This document shows, in pieces, positions 26,041 to 34,931 of a stretch of 64,000 bases of DNA. Each line of letters begins with the position of its first letter. Position 1 is the first letter of the stretch. The stretch is from Paulinella micropora (lineage: Eukaryota > Cercozoa > Imbricatea > Euglyphida). A program made the translations under genes and the position numbers. The notes under the pieces are model-generated. The model was not told where the DNA came from, searched no databases, and was given only the letters and a program-made list of their open reading frames with translations. The stretch spans positions 882,206 through 946,205 of the forward strand of contig BJOX01000115.1 of assembly GCA_009731375.1 (NCBI GenBank), written 5' to 3'.

Positions 26041-29000
26041 ATGCAGGAACACAAGGTAGACATGCCGCCCGTCACTGCCTCCGATGACGACGACGACGAA
26101 AGCCCCGCCCTGCTGTCCCTGCGAGCCAGAGCGCGGCGCAAGAGAAAGAGAGCACAAAAAGCAGCAGCGGCCACGGGCGGCGAAGCGGAAGAGTGCGACA
26201 GCGAGCCGCCGAGCCCGGTCCAGGCCGCCAGCGACGACGAGTCGGCCGACGAGAAGGCAGCGCCTACCAGCAAGGACAAGGCGAAGAAGGCAGCCGTGTA
26301 CAGGTTCTACGAGCTACTGGACCTGCACGCAGTCCGCGATCTGTTGGCAGAGCCGCGCCTGGCGCCTGCTCACAAGCATATGCTGGACTGCATGCAGAAG
26401 GAAGTGATCGCGACTGGGGGCTACTGCGTCGACTACCACTACGGCAAGGGCACCAAGAGCGGCCGGGCCTACGCCACGACGGGGATGCAGAATGCGCCTG
26501 CCGCCCTGCGCCGTCTGGCCCTGCCGTCGTTCTGCCAGGAGGTAGACATCAACAACAGCGTGCCAGTGTTTTTGCTGTGGCTGGCGGAAAGCCTGGCTAG
26601 CGATCTGGCCCCTCTGGCTGCCCTGCGAGAGCTTGTAGAAAACCGGGAAGAGTGCCTGCAGAAGACGGCCGAAGTCTTCGGGAAGTCAAGGGACGGTGCC
26701 AAGGAGACGCTGCTCAAGATCTTGCACGGCGGGGACCTGGCGGGCCTGCCCCCGTGCCGCTTTGCCCAGCGGCTGCGCAACTCGGTCTCGCACGCGGTCG
26801 CGGTGCTCAAGCCGCACTTTAGGAAGGTGTGGGACTTTTGCGAGAAGAGGCGCAAGCTGGGCTGGGACCGCGTCAGGCGCATCAACTACAAGAACGTCGA
26901 GGGGGCGTTTGTGCACTTTGTGACTACTCGCTACGAAGCGAAAGTCATGTCCCGCGCTATGGCCTTTTTCCGTGACAAGGGCTGCGAGACGATCTGCCTG
27001 CGTCACGACTCGCTTGTGATCGAGGACAGGCAAAACGTGGTGGACGAGGCGATGCTTCGCGGGCTGGCGGAGTTCTGCGCCGCGGTGGACTACGGCGAAA
27101 CAGAGACGAGGCCCCAGGGCCGCAAGGACCTCACGAGGCTGCCCAAGCTCACTAGGCTTGGCTGGAAGCGCAGCTCCATGGTCGCGCAGGACGGCGACCG
27201 CGAAAAGCTGCTGGAGGCGGAGGACGAGGGCTCGCCGGCGGAGCAGCTGGGCTTTAAGGCTGCCAACATCTACAGGACAGAGGAGGACGTGTACATGAAG
27301 GAATACATGCATCCGATTAGCTTCGACAAGTTCCGCTACCAGCTGGTGAACGCCATCACGGGGCTAGGCAAGTCGCACGCTTCCAGGAATTCCATATTGG
27401 AGCTGCTGAAGGCAAGCCCAGATGCTAGGGTCTGCATCGTGACCGGCCGACGGACACAGGCGTCTTGCGTCGACGGTGATCTGTCCTCCTTCCTGGGCGA
27501 GAATGGTATCGAGATTACCACGCTGGCCAACTACATGGACGCGCCGAGGGACGCTAGCGGCTGCCTGTCCCAGCACAAGCGAATTATCGTGCAATACGAG
27601 TCCCTGCATCGTCTGGTGGTCCACCAAGGCGGCGCGAGGACGCTGATCAGCTACGACCTGCTCATTCTCGACGAGTTTAGGCTGCTGTCCGACCAGCGGG
27701 TCTCGATGCAGACGAACCGCTGGAACCTGCGCGAGAACAACGCAATCTACGAAAAGCTGTGTAAAGAGACTCCGCACGTCTTGGTGATGGACAAGGACCT
27801 TGCCTCCGATTCTACGTGCTACGACTTCTTCGTGGGTGCCAACGGGATCGCGAAGCAAAGCGAGGTACAGTTCCACGACTACCGCTTCGTGCCGCCACAC
27901 CTTAGGCGCGATATCAAGGTTGTAGGCAAACTCGAGGCATGGCTGGAGAAGCTGCGAACGAACCTGCGAGAAGGGAAAAAGACGCTCGTGCCCTGCCGCT
28001 CCAACCGCGAAGCAAGGGCTATCTACGACATGTTCGTGGCGGCCGGCGAAGCTCCTGAGAGGCCAGACGCCAAGGGGAAAAAAGTCGAGACGGGGGAAGA
28101 CGGCAAGGTCGAGGAGGTAGATCCGACCTGGGCTCGCGGGGCTAGGGTGCGGATCTTGACTGCGCAGACCCCCCCGCAGGAGAGTCAGGCGATGATATCC
28201 AACATCAACAACCTGTTTAGGCCCTCGATACCATGTGACTACACTTCTGGCTGTATCATACTGATCTACACGAGCTCACTGTGCGTTGCGGCCGACCTAC
28301 AGGACCCGATCGAGTGCGTGATGCTGCACTGTGCGAATGGGACGGGCATTGCTAGGGGTGGCCCGCCCGCCAGGATTCTGTGGCAGATGGTCATGCGCGC
28401 GCGCCGTGTGCGGGACAGGACTGTCTACTGCTACTTTGGCGAGGGGTTTCGGCCGCCGTCCGTGCGCTCCGGTGAGGAGTCTACGCGGCCGTGGCAGCAC
28501 GACGGGGTGTACAAGGAATTAGCCAAGAACTTCAACGAGAAGAGACAGCAGATACGGAAAGTGACGCTCAGTTCCAATCCCAAAGACAAGGACAGCATAT
28601 ATCTGATGATGGACGTTGGCCTCCGGTGGAGGGACGTTGTTGACGACAGCGGCCGAAAGCTGTATTCAGTCGAGGTGAATTCCAACCTCGTGGAATGCCT
28701 GCTGGCGCGCAAGACGGAAGTGGAGCACAACAGGAACGAGCTCGTGTTCCACCAGTTTGTGCGCGGGCACGCACTGGTTATGGACGAGCCTCCGCCAGAG
28801 GAGCAGCTGGGGAAGGCGCTCGACGAGCTGAGGCGGCCGGCCAGTGACCCGGTGGTGGAGTCGAAGCAAGCAGGGGAGCAAGACGAGCTGGCCGGAACCC
28901 GCGAGACCACCGACGAAGAGCTCCAGTTCGTGTTGTCTCAACACATCAATTGGGCGGACCTCGGAGGTACGTTTTATGCTCGGAAGCGCATGCAGGATAT

Positions 29001-29778
29001 CGAGAACATGAAGGGTACCAAGCGGAAATACATACAGGTAGAACTAGCGGTGCTAGAGACGCTTCAGCTCTATCCTGGTTATCTGCACGCCATGCGCGAA
29101 CGGGCACTGAGTGGCGAGGCCACTCCCGCGAGCGAGCTGCTGGAACAGTACAAGGCCATGCGCAAACAGCGCCGCGCGCTGCGCCTGATGCAAGTGGCCC
29201 TGTCTCCCGTGGCCGACGCGGTCGAGGCCGACGACAGGGCTCTGTTTAGCGGGTCGAGGGAACAGCGCAAGCAAGTGACCGAATACGTGAGTCTTTCGAC
29301 CGTCGCTCACCACGTTATCAGGGAAACGGCGTCCGTGCTCGGCTGCCAGCTGCCCGACCTGCTTTCTCCTGACCATCGTCTCACCAACGTACAGATCAAC
29401 CAAACGGGCGGCCGGTTAGCAAAGCTCTTCAAAGACTTGGAGATTTCGCAGCGGGACCCCGGAACTACTCGCACGGACCAGCCGCCCGAGAAGGCCGTGA
29501 TGTGCCTTAAGTCCCTGCTCTCCAAGTTTGGTTTTGCACTAGTCAAGACAGGCTCCAGGCGGCTGCCAAAGAACGCCGACGGCAAGAGGCCGGAGATCGT
29601 GTCATACAAAGTAGTCACGAACAAGGTGGCCGGTGAACTGAAAGGCTTGCATGTGGGCTTCTGGCAGCCCCTCGCCCGCGAGCAGTTCCCGTGGCAGCCA
29701 CTGGCCGGTGAGCAGCAGCCGCAGCCACGACCGCCGCCGGCCAAGAGGCAAAAGACCACTAATGACGCAGACGTGTAA
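26041..29778 (+). CDS. TV-Pol-like polymerase fused to UL9-like SF2 helicase
   Basis: This 1,245-residue replication protein starts at the first in-frame ATG, 26,041; the open frame extends upstream only through non-ATG codons. Residues 1-90 are acidic then basic and probably disordered. Residues about 95-330 read as a family-A-like polymerase palm of virophage/PLV type: EVDINNSVP with Asp169 as motif A, KETLLKILHGG as motif B, and LRHDSLVIED as motif C. Residues 430-800 are an SF2 helicase like herpesvirus origin-binding protein: GLGKS Walker A at 441-445, LILDEFR with DE at 544-545, and an arginine-rich motif VI (QMVMRARRVR) near 782-791. The roughly 450-residue C-terminal part is unassigned. 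It would open and copy the genome ends. The helicase call is stronger than the polymerase call. Confidence 0.72.
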   Translation: MQEHKVDMPPVTASDDDDDESPALLSLRARARRKRKRAQKAAAATGGEAEECDSEPPSPVQAASDDESADEKAAPTSKDKAKKAAVYRFYELLDLHAVRDLLAEPRLAPAHKHMLDCMQKEVIATGGYCVDYHYGKGTKSGRAYATTGMQNAPAALRRLALPSFCQEVDINNSVPVFLLWLAESLASDLAPLAALRELVENREECLQKTAEVFGKSRDGAKETLLKILHGGDLAGLPPCRFAQRLRNSVSHAVAVLKPHFRKVWDFCEKRRKLGWDRVRRINYKNVEGAFVHFVTTRYEAKVMSRAMAFFRDKGCETICLRHDSLVIEDRQNVVDEAMLRGLAEFCAAVDYGETETRPQGRKDLTRLPKLTRLGWKRSSMVAQDGDREKLLEAEDEGSPAEQLGFKAANIYRTEEDVYMKEYMHPISFDKFRYQLVNAITGLGKSHASRNSILELLKASPDARVCIVTGRRTQASCVDGDLSSFLGENGIEITTLANYMDAPRDASGCLSQHKRIIVQYESLHRLVVHQGGARTLISYDLLILDEFRLLSDQRVSMQTNRWNLRENNAIYEKLCKETPHVLVMDKDLASDSTCYDFFVGANGIAKQSEVQFHDYRFVPPHLRRDIKVVGKLEAWLEKLRTNLREGKKTLVPCRSNREARAIYDMFVAAGEAPERPDAKGKKVETGEDGKVEEVDPTWARGARVRILTAQTPPQESQAMISNINNLFRPSIPCDYTSGCIILIYTSSLCVAADLQDPIECVMLHCANGTGIARGGPPARILWQMVMRARRVRDRTVYCYFGEGFRPPSVRSGEESTRPWQHDGVYKELAKNFNEKRQQIRKVTLSSNPKDKDSIYLMMDVGLRWRDVVDDSGRKLYSVEVNSNLVECLLARKTEVEHNRNELVFHQFVRGHALVMDEPPPEEQLGKALDELRRPASDPVVESKQAGEQDELAGTRETTDEELQFVLSQHINWADLGGTFYARKRMQDIENMKGTKRKYIQVELAVLETLQLYPGYLHAMRERALSGEATPASELLEQYKAMRKQRRALRLMQVALSPVADAVEADDRALFSGSREQRKQVTEYVSLSTVAHHVIRETASVLGCQLPDLLSPDHRLTNVQINQTGGRLAKLFKDLEISQRDPGTTRTDQPPEKAVMCLKSLLSKFGFALVKTGSRRLPKNADGKRPEIVSYKVVTNKVAGELKGLHVGFWQPLAREQFPWQPLAGEQQPQPRPPPAKRQKTTNDADV

Positions 29779-29782
29779 AATC

Positions 29783-29788
29783 AATAAA
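29783..29788 (+). terminator. AATAAA polyadenylation-type signal
   Basis: AATAAA lies 4 nt after the stop codon of the polymerase-helicase gene, followed by A- and T-rich sequence. Similar signals follow the PCNA gene (34,445-34,450). Confidence 0.5.
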
Positions 29789-29896
29789 AAAAAATATTTA
29801 CAAAAAAAAGGCGCGCGCCTGACAGGAGACCAGAGAGAATTGAACTGTGGACACAATTTTTCTTGTGTGATGTTGTTTTTATCTCGTTAGGCTAGT

Positions 29897-30244
29897 ATGT
29901 CAGACACACAACAAAATAAAGAGGACAACTCGCTACTGTTCTTTGGCGGGTGCCTTCCGGCCAGACTGGCGCTGGCCGGCCTGGCGATCTACAAACCACA
30001 GCCCTGGATGCGAGCACTGGCCGCAATTCCCGCAGCGGTCTGGCTGAGCGGTGCCTTGGACGACAAGCATACCGGGGTTTTCGGCGGAGATGCATACTGG
30101 GCAGACTTTAGAAAAACGCACGGGGCCCTGTGGGCCGCGTACGCTCTCACTGGCCGGGGCCAGATTCTGCTGGTGGATGCGGCCCTGGGTGCCTGGGTTG
30201 CGGTAGAACACGGAAAAAAAAGTTCTGAGCCAGACTCTGTATAG
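29897..30244 (+). CDS. Small viral membrane protein
   Basis: A 115-residue product from ATG 29,897 to TAG 30,242. Three hydrophobic stretches (about 13-32, 39-53 and 91-103) flank a motif GGDAYWADFRKTHGALWAAY, which resembles short multi-pass proteins I associate with large algal viruses. The next gene starts 6 nt downstream, so the pair may be expressed together. No catalytic residues are evident. A virion or host-membrane role is inferred only. Confidence 0.65.
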   Translation: MSDTQQNKEDNSLLFFGGCLPARLALAGLAIYKPQPWMRALAAIPAAVWLSGALDDKHTGVFGGDAYWADFRKTHGALWAAYALTGRGQILLVDAALGAWVAVEHGKKSSEPDSV

Positions 30245-30250
30245 AGGCCG

Positions 30251-32518
30251 ATGCAAGTTTTAAAACGACATGGAGCTCCAGAAGCCGTTTCGCTCGATAA
30301 GATTCTGGGTCGAGTTGCTAGCCTGTCCAAAGATCTGCACGGCGTTGACACCGTTCTTATCGCCTCAAAGGTCGTGGCGGGCCTGTACGACCTCGTGCCG
30401 ACGAGCGAACTTGACGCGCTGGCCGCGAGCACGTGTGCGGCGCTCGCGATTCAGCACCCGCAATACGGAGAGCTGGGTGGTCGTCTCCTGGCCTCCAACC
30501 ACGCAAAGCAGTGCCCGCCGACCTTCAGCGAATGCACGGAAAGGCTTAGGTGGGGCATGGAACCGGGCTATTCAATTTTTGTAGACCAGAACGCCGGGCA
30601 GCTCAACGCCATGATCGAGGCCCGTCGAGACATGTTGTATGACTATTTCGGGTATTCGACCCTGCTTAAATCTTACCTGCTCAAAGACAGCCAGGGCCGC
30701 GCGTGCGAGACTGCGCAGTACATGTGGCTTCGCGTGGCCGTCCACCTGCACCGCCGCGAATCGAAAGATCCTCTGAAACGCGTCAAAGAAACCTATGACC
30801 TCATGTCATTGCAATTCTATACTCACGCGAGTCCGACCTTATTTAACAGCGGGCTGAGAAGAGCGGGCCAGCTTTCTAGCTGCTTTTTGCTTCCGATTAA
30901 GGGTGACTCACTGAGCGAGATATATGACACTATCAAAGATGTTGCTCTTATCAGCAAGGGAGGCGGCGGTATTGGTCTGCACCTCGGCCGTGTGAGGGCC
31001 AAGGGTTTCTTGATACGCAGCACGGGCGGGCACAGCGATGGTGTGATTCCCTTGTGCAAAGTGCTAAACGAGACCGCTCGCTACGCTAACCAGGCGGGGA
31101 AAAGAAAGGGGGCGATCGCGGTCTACCTGCCAGTACATCACCCCGACGTCTTCGAGTGGCTGGACCTTAAAAAGACCACTGGCTCCGAAGAACTGCGAGC
31201 CCGGGACTTGTTTCTAGGGCTGACAGTACCAGACCTGTTCATGGAGCGTGTTGAGAATGACGGGGACTGGTCCCTTTTTTGCCCGGACGAGACTGGCGTA
31301 GGTGACCTGGACGCCCTCCACGGCAAGGAGTTCGAGTCTCAGTACAAACGGGCCGAGAGGCTGGGCCTGGCGAGGCGCACCGTCAAAGCACGCGAGCTCT
31401 GGAGTGCCGTCTGCCGTGCACAGATCGAGTCGGGCGGTGTGCCTTACATTATGTACAAGGACGCGGTGAATGCCAAGTCGAACCAAAAGAACTTGGGCAC
31501 GATTCGCTGCAGCAATTTGTGTGCAGAAGTGGTTCAGTACAGCTCAGGTGGCGAGTGTGGCGAGCACAGCGTGTGTAACTTGGCCAGCATTGCGCTGCCC
31601 ATGTTTGTTTCACAGGACCGCAAGTCCTTTGATTTCGAGCTGTTGCGGTCGTGCGTGCGTGTAGCAATCAGAAATCTCGACACCGTCATCGACATTACAG
31701 ACTATCCCACGGAGGAAGCCAGACGCAGCAACCTCTTGCATCGTCCGGTGGCCCTTGGTGTCAACGGCCTGGCCGACGTGTTTGCTCTGCTCAAGATGCC
31801 ATGGGATTCAACAGAGGCACAAAAGCTCAATGTCAAGATAGCACACGAGCTGTACTACGCCGCATTATGGGCCTCTTGCGAACTAGCACAGGAGAAGGGC
31901 GCGAACAAGAGTTTCGGCGGGTCTCCCGCTAGCCAAGGGCTCCTGCAGTTCGATCTGTGGCCCGGTAGGCAGCAGACAGACGACCGCTGGGACTCGCTCC
32001 GCTTGAGTATCACCAAGTATGGGCTACGAAACTCGCAGTTAATTGCACTAATGCCGACTGCCACGACTGCTCAGATCCTGGGCAATTTCGAGTCGTTTGA
32101 GCCTCCGCACTCGAACGTCTTTGTGCGCCGTGTGCTCTCTGGCGAGCACGTCGTGTGGAACAAACACCTGGTGCGCGAGCTAGAAGAGCGCGGGCTCTGG
32201 AACGAGCAGCTCCGCGGTAAAATCATTGCCGACGGCGGTTCTGTGCAAGGGTGTGACCTGCCCCAAGACATCAAAAACATCTACAAATCTATTTGGGAAA
32301 TTCCCCTGCGCTTGCAGCTGCACTTGGCGGCCGACCGCGGCCCGTTTGTGTGCGGCTCACAGTCGCTCAATTTACATGTGACAAATCCCACTGAGCGCAG
32401 AGTCAGCAGCGCTTTGTTTTATGCGTGGCAGCTCGGTCTCAAAACTACGTATTACATACGAACCCAGGCCGCTAGCAAGGCCCTGGGGCCGGCCGACTGT
32501 GCTGTCTGTGTAGCTTGA
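30251..32518 (+). CDS. RNR1: Ribonucleoside-diphosphate reductase large subunit, class I
   Basis: This 755-residue enzyme reduces ribonucleotides to deoxyribonucleotides for viral DNA synthesis, working with the small subunit at 53.8 kb. Residues 1-95 are an ATP-cone. The body has the expected landmarks: GQLSSCFLLP with the first redox Cys, ISKGGGGIGLHLGRVRAKG, the active site NLCAEVV (Asn-x-Cys-x-Glu), GECGEHSVCNLASIAL, and PTATTAQILGNFESFEP. The C-terminal redox pair is in ADCAVCVA at the very end. Length is normal for the family and there is no disruption. The unusually short interval after the preceding gene suggests shared transcription. Confidence 0.96.
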   Translation: MQVLKRHGAPEAVSLDKILGRVASLSKDLHGVDTVLIASKVVAGLYDLVPTSELDALAASTCAALAIQHPQYGELGGRLLASNHAKQCPPTFSECTERLRWGMEPGYSIFVDQNAGQLNAMIEARRDMLYDYFGYSTLLKSYLLKDSQGRACETAQYMWLRVAVHLHRRESKDPLKRVKETYDLMSLQFYTHASPTLFNSGLRRAGQLSSCFLLPIKGDSLSEIYDTIKDVALISKGGGGIGLHLGRVRAKGFLIRSTGGHSDGVIPLCKVLNETARYANQAGKRKGAIAVYLPVHHPDVFEWLDLKKTTGSEELRARDLFLGLTVPDLFMERVENDGDWSLFCPDETGVGDLDALHGKEFESQYKRAERLGLARRTVKARELWSAVCRAQIESGGVPYIMYKDAVNAKSNQKNLGTIRCSNLCAEVVQYSSGGECGEHSVCNLASIALPMFVSQDRKSFDFELLRSCVRVAIRNLDTVIDITDYPTEEARRSNLLHRPVALGVNGLADVFALLKMPWDSTEAQKLNVKIAHELYYAALWASCELAQEKGANKSFGGSPASQGLLQFDLWPGRQQTDDRWDSLRLSITKYGLRNSQLIALMPTATTAQILGNFESFEPPHSNVFVRRVLSGEHVVWNKHLVRELEERGLWNEQLRGKIIADGGSVQGCDLPQDIKNIYKSIWEIPLRLQLHLAADRGPFVCGSQSLNLHVTNPTERRVSSALFYAWQLGLKTTYYIRTQAASKALGPADCAVCVA

Positions 32519-32536
32519 AGCACTTTTTTTAATTAA

Positions 32537-33304
32537 TTAAACAAACTCCTCTTCGATTTGCATCGCGCTTGAGTCTGCTCCCGAGTCTTCCTTGAGCGAC
32601 ACGCCAAAGGCCTCTTCTTCGGTCAGGCTGATGTCCGGGTAGGGCAGGCCGTCCGTGATCTTTCGCAGCTGTAAAATCTTGAGGCCGAGCGAGACTTTCT
32701 CCTGGCGCGAACACAGCGTCGTCACTTGGACCAGGCAGCGGACGACATCACCCTTGGCAATGGCTTGGTTGTCTCCCTCTCCGCCCAGGATCTTGGCGCC
32801 AGTCAGCGTGCAGCTCAGGCGCGCGGGCCATGCCCTGTCGCTCTTGGCGCTGGTGCGAGGACGGGTACAGGCTTGGTAGTAGGACTTGACTTCTTGGTCT
32901 GTTTTCGCCAGCGGGCCGCTCTTTTTCACGGTGGGCAGCAGCTTGTCTCGGGCTTGCACAACCAGCGCGCACATCCTCTCGTCAATGGCCTTGACTGCTT
33001 GGTAGGCCTCCAGCACGGTCGAGTGGGTCGTGGCCTCGCGGAAACTCAGGTCGATCGTCACCTTCTTGGAGTCCTGGAAGCTCGAAGGGTCCCAGGCTAC
33101 GACCAGCGGTGGCAACAAGAGAGTCAGTGCCTTCCCCTCGTACACCACGTTGGCGAAAATCGAGCCATACGCGGCCCGAGGTTCGCCTTGCAGCTTGATC
33201 TTCTCCAAGTCCTCGGCCGAAATTTTGACTGCCAGCTGCTTGCCGTCGCCCGCGCTCTTGATCAATTGAACAGACATCATCCCGTTTTTGTGAGAGGCAG
33301 ACAT
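32537..33304 (-). CDS. Putative NCLDV-type ssDNA-binding protein
   Basis: A 255-residue product from ATG 33,304. The pattern AYGSIFANVVYEGKALTLLL, then KKVTIDLSFR, a helical VKAIDERMCALVVQARDKL, WPARLSCTLTGAK, and GDVVRCLVQ followed by VSLGLKILQLR fits the family of putative single-stranded DNA-binding proteins I know from giant viruses. The C-terminus is acidic (SSAMQIEEEFV), as in many SSBs, where it docks partners. It is divergent from the PCNA gene across a 122-bp interval containing two GATTTAAATC palindromes, which suggests co-regulated replication genes. The identification is by pattern and is not certain. Confidence 0.62.
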   Translation of the reverse strand: MSASHKNGMMSVQLIKSAGDGKQLAVKISAEDLEKIKLQGEPRAAYGSIFANVVYEGKALTLLLPPLVVAWDPSSFQDSKKVTIDLSFREATTHSTVLEAYQAVKAIDERMCALVVQARDKLLPTVKKSGPLAKTDQEVKSYYQACTRPRTSAKSDRAWPARLSCTLTGAKILGGEGDNQAIAKGDVVRCLVQVTTLCSRQEKVSLGLKILQLRKITDGLPYPDISLTEEEAFGVSLKEDSGADSSAMQIEEEFV

Positions 33305-33330
33305 TCTCTTGTGATTTGAAAGCGAGTGCC

Positions 33331-33356
33331 GATTTAAATCGAGGCGGATTTAAATC
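33331..33356. promoter_or_regulatory. Pair of GATTTAAATC palindromes
   Basis: Perfect 10-bp palindromes at 33,331-33,340 and 33,347-33,356 in the divergent interval between the SSB and PCNA genes. Related sites lie in the VLTF2/VLTF3 interval (34,879), before the recombinase (35,765), before the 38,116 gene (37,987) and before the SLATT-like gene (52,639). Candidate bidirectional promoter element. Confidence 0.6.
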
Positions 33357-33426
33357 TGCTGCCTTCAAAAGAAAAGCAAGCAGCCAAAAAAAGCCCTTGC
33401 CACTTTTGAATTTCTCTGCTGCTAGG

Positions 33427-34416
33427 ATGGGAGTCATGTTTCTCTGGCGCACCAAGAGTGGCGGGCCCTTGTTCCGCCGGGCGGTCGAGTGCCTGGCGCC
33501 CGTGCTGCTCGAGGCCACGATCGATGCCACGCCGACCGGCCTCGGGCTCGTCGGTGTCGCCGACGGCGTGAGCGCCGAGTTGTGGATGCCCTTTGAAGAG
33601 GCACAAGGCGACTATGTCCAGTTTAACTGGAGCAAGGTACGCGTGGTGTTTTGCATCGATCTGAAGGAAGTGGCCAACTGGCTAACTCAGTACAGACCAG
33701 AAATGACGCTGGAGCTCGCACTGGACAGCGAGAACGAGCTTTCACTCAAACTGTACGACGAGGGCAATAACTTCGAGCACACGAGCGCCCTGTCCAACCT
33801 GCGCGTGCCGGCGGACGTGGTTACGACCGACGGCAACACCCTCCGGTGCGACCAGCTGGCCGACGTGAGCTCGACCGCGCTGTGTGCGGTGGCCAGGCAC
33901 CACCACAAGACCAACAGCCACGCGCGCTTCTACGTCACCAACGGCAGGCTGGCGGTCGAGTCCTGCCTGCTCGATGTCTCGGAACAGCGCAAGAGCTGCA
34001 CCTACCTGGCGGACGTGATCCAGTGCCGCGAGTGCGAACGGCCCAGAATACGCAGCGAGCTGCCAGGCCAGGCGGGGGACGGGCTCTTCTATTCGCTGGA
34101 CACGGTCAAGAAGATTCTGAAGGCGAGCAGTTTCCAGGAACGCAAGAAGGGGCGCGTGATGCTCGGGCTCAACAAGGACGGGCCGCTCGTGCTGGTGTTC
34201 AACCGTGGCGCCAGCTACCTGAAATTCGCCATCGTCTCGTCGAGCGCGGCCGCCGACGAAGAACAGCCCAATGTCGAGCCGCCCGTGCCGCTCGAGCGGC
34301 AGGAGAGCGGATGTGTGCCAAAGGTGATCAAGAGGAAGCACAAACAGTCGTCTTCGTCCGCGCGCGTCAAGAAGCAGAAAGTAGACGCAGTCCCGGAAGC
34401 CGCGAAAGGCGCTTGA
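33427..34416 (+). CDS. PCNA: PCNA-like sliding clamp
   Basis: A 329-residue product. I take ATG 33,427; an ATG at 33,436 is also possible, and the open frame upstream has no ATG. RRAVECLAPVLLEATIDATPTGLGLVGVADGVSAELWMP matches the N-terminal fold of PCNA, followed by a VFCIDLKEVANWL helix-strand and EMTLELALDSENELSLKLYDE. A second clamp-like half runs to about residue 270 (LKFAIVSSS near 262). A basic, nuclear-localisation-like tail (IKRKHKQSSSSARVKKQKVD) follows. It would tether the polymerase or other repair and recombination factors to DNA. Its 3' end overlaps the VLTF2-like gene tail-to-tail by about 50 nt. Confidence 0.78.
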   Translation: MGVMFLWRTKSGGPLFRRAVECLAPVLLEATIDATPTGLGLVGVADGVSAELWMPFEEAQGDYVQFNWSKVRVVFCIDLKEVANWLTQYRPEMTLELALDSENELSLKLYDEGNNFEHTSALSNLRVPADVVTTDGNTLRCDQLADVSSTALCAVARHHHKTNSHARFYVTNGRLAVESCLLDVSEQRKSCTYLADVIQCRECERPRIRSELPGQAGDGLFYSLDTVKKILKASSFQERKKGRVMLGLNKDGPLVLVFNRGASYLKFAIVSSSAAADEEQPNVEPPVPLERQESGCVPKVIKRKHKQSSSSARVKKQKVDAVPEAAKGA

Positions 34417-34834
34417 TGACGTAGGCTTTGCCTTGGTTAGGTCCAATAAAATGTTTTTGGGTTGGCAGTCTTTTGGCTAGAGGTAGCACCCAGTCCCGGA
34501 CCCCTCCCACCTGCCGGAATTCCGAAATGGTCATGCTGCCCCCGTACTCGAGCAGCTCCCACCTAGGCGGGGCAGGCCGTATGAGTTGCTGCCTGAGATT
34601 TAGACGCAAAAAAGAGTGGAGCAGTTCTCCGGCCTGTGAGCGCAGAGTTTCCGGTACGCCGTAGCTGACATAGGCCCAGGCACAAGCCGGCGTACAAAAC
34701 AGCCCGAAAACGTACAGGTAGCCCTCGACGGGCGCGTACGCGACGGGCAGCTCAAACCACTTCCCGTCCCCGCGCGCGCTTGGGTGGCCGCAGTGCAGGC
34801 AGAGCCTCTTGCGGTGTATCTGTGTGCCTTCCAT
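34367..34834 (-). CDS. VLTF2: VLTF2-like late transcription factor
   Basis: A 155-residue product from ATG 34,834. Cysteines CLHCGH and, later, FCTPACAWAYV form a treble-clef or MYM/FCS-like zinc site. The helical PPRWELLEYGGSMTISEFRQ segment is the signature I associate with the poxvirus A1/VLTF2 family in nucleocytoplasmic large DNA viruses. It would act with VLTF3 on viral late promoters. It is divergent from the VLTF3 gene, with an AATTTAAATC site between them. Recognition is by pattern, so there is some risk that it is another MYM-type zinc protein. Confidence 0.66.
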   Translation of the reverse strand: MEGTQIHRKRLCLHCGHPSARGDGKWFELPVAYAPVEGYLYVFGLFCTPACAWAYVSYGVPETLRSQAGELLHSFLRLNLRQQLIRPAPPRWELLEYGGSMTISEFRQVGGVRDWVLPLAKRLPTQKHFIGPNQGKAYVIKRLSRLPGLRLLSAS

Positions 34835-34931
34835 TTTTTTAACGGCGGAAGGAAGGAAAAACAATTTGCCCCGCCCCAATTTAAATCGGGCCGCTTTTGA
34901 ATTCGCCGCTCCTTTGAACCGGTACACACAA

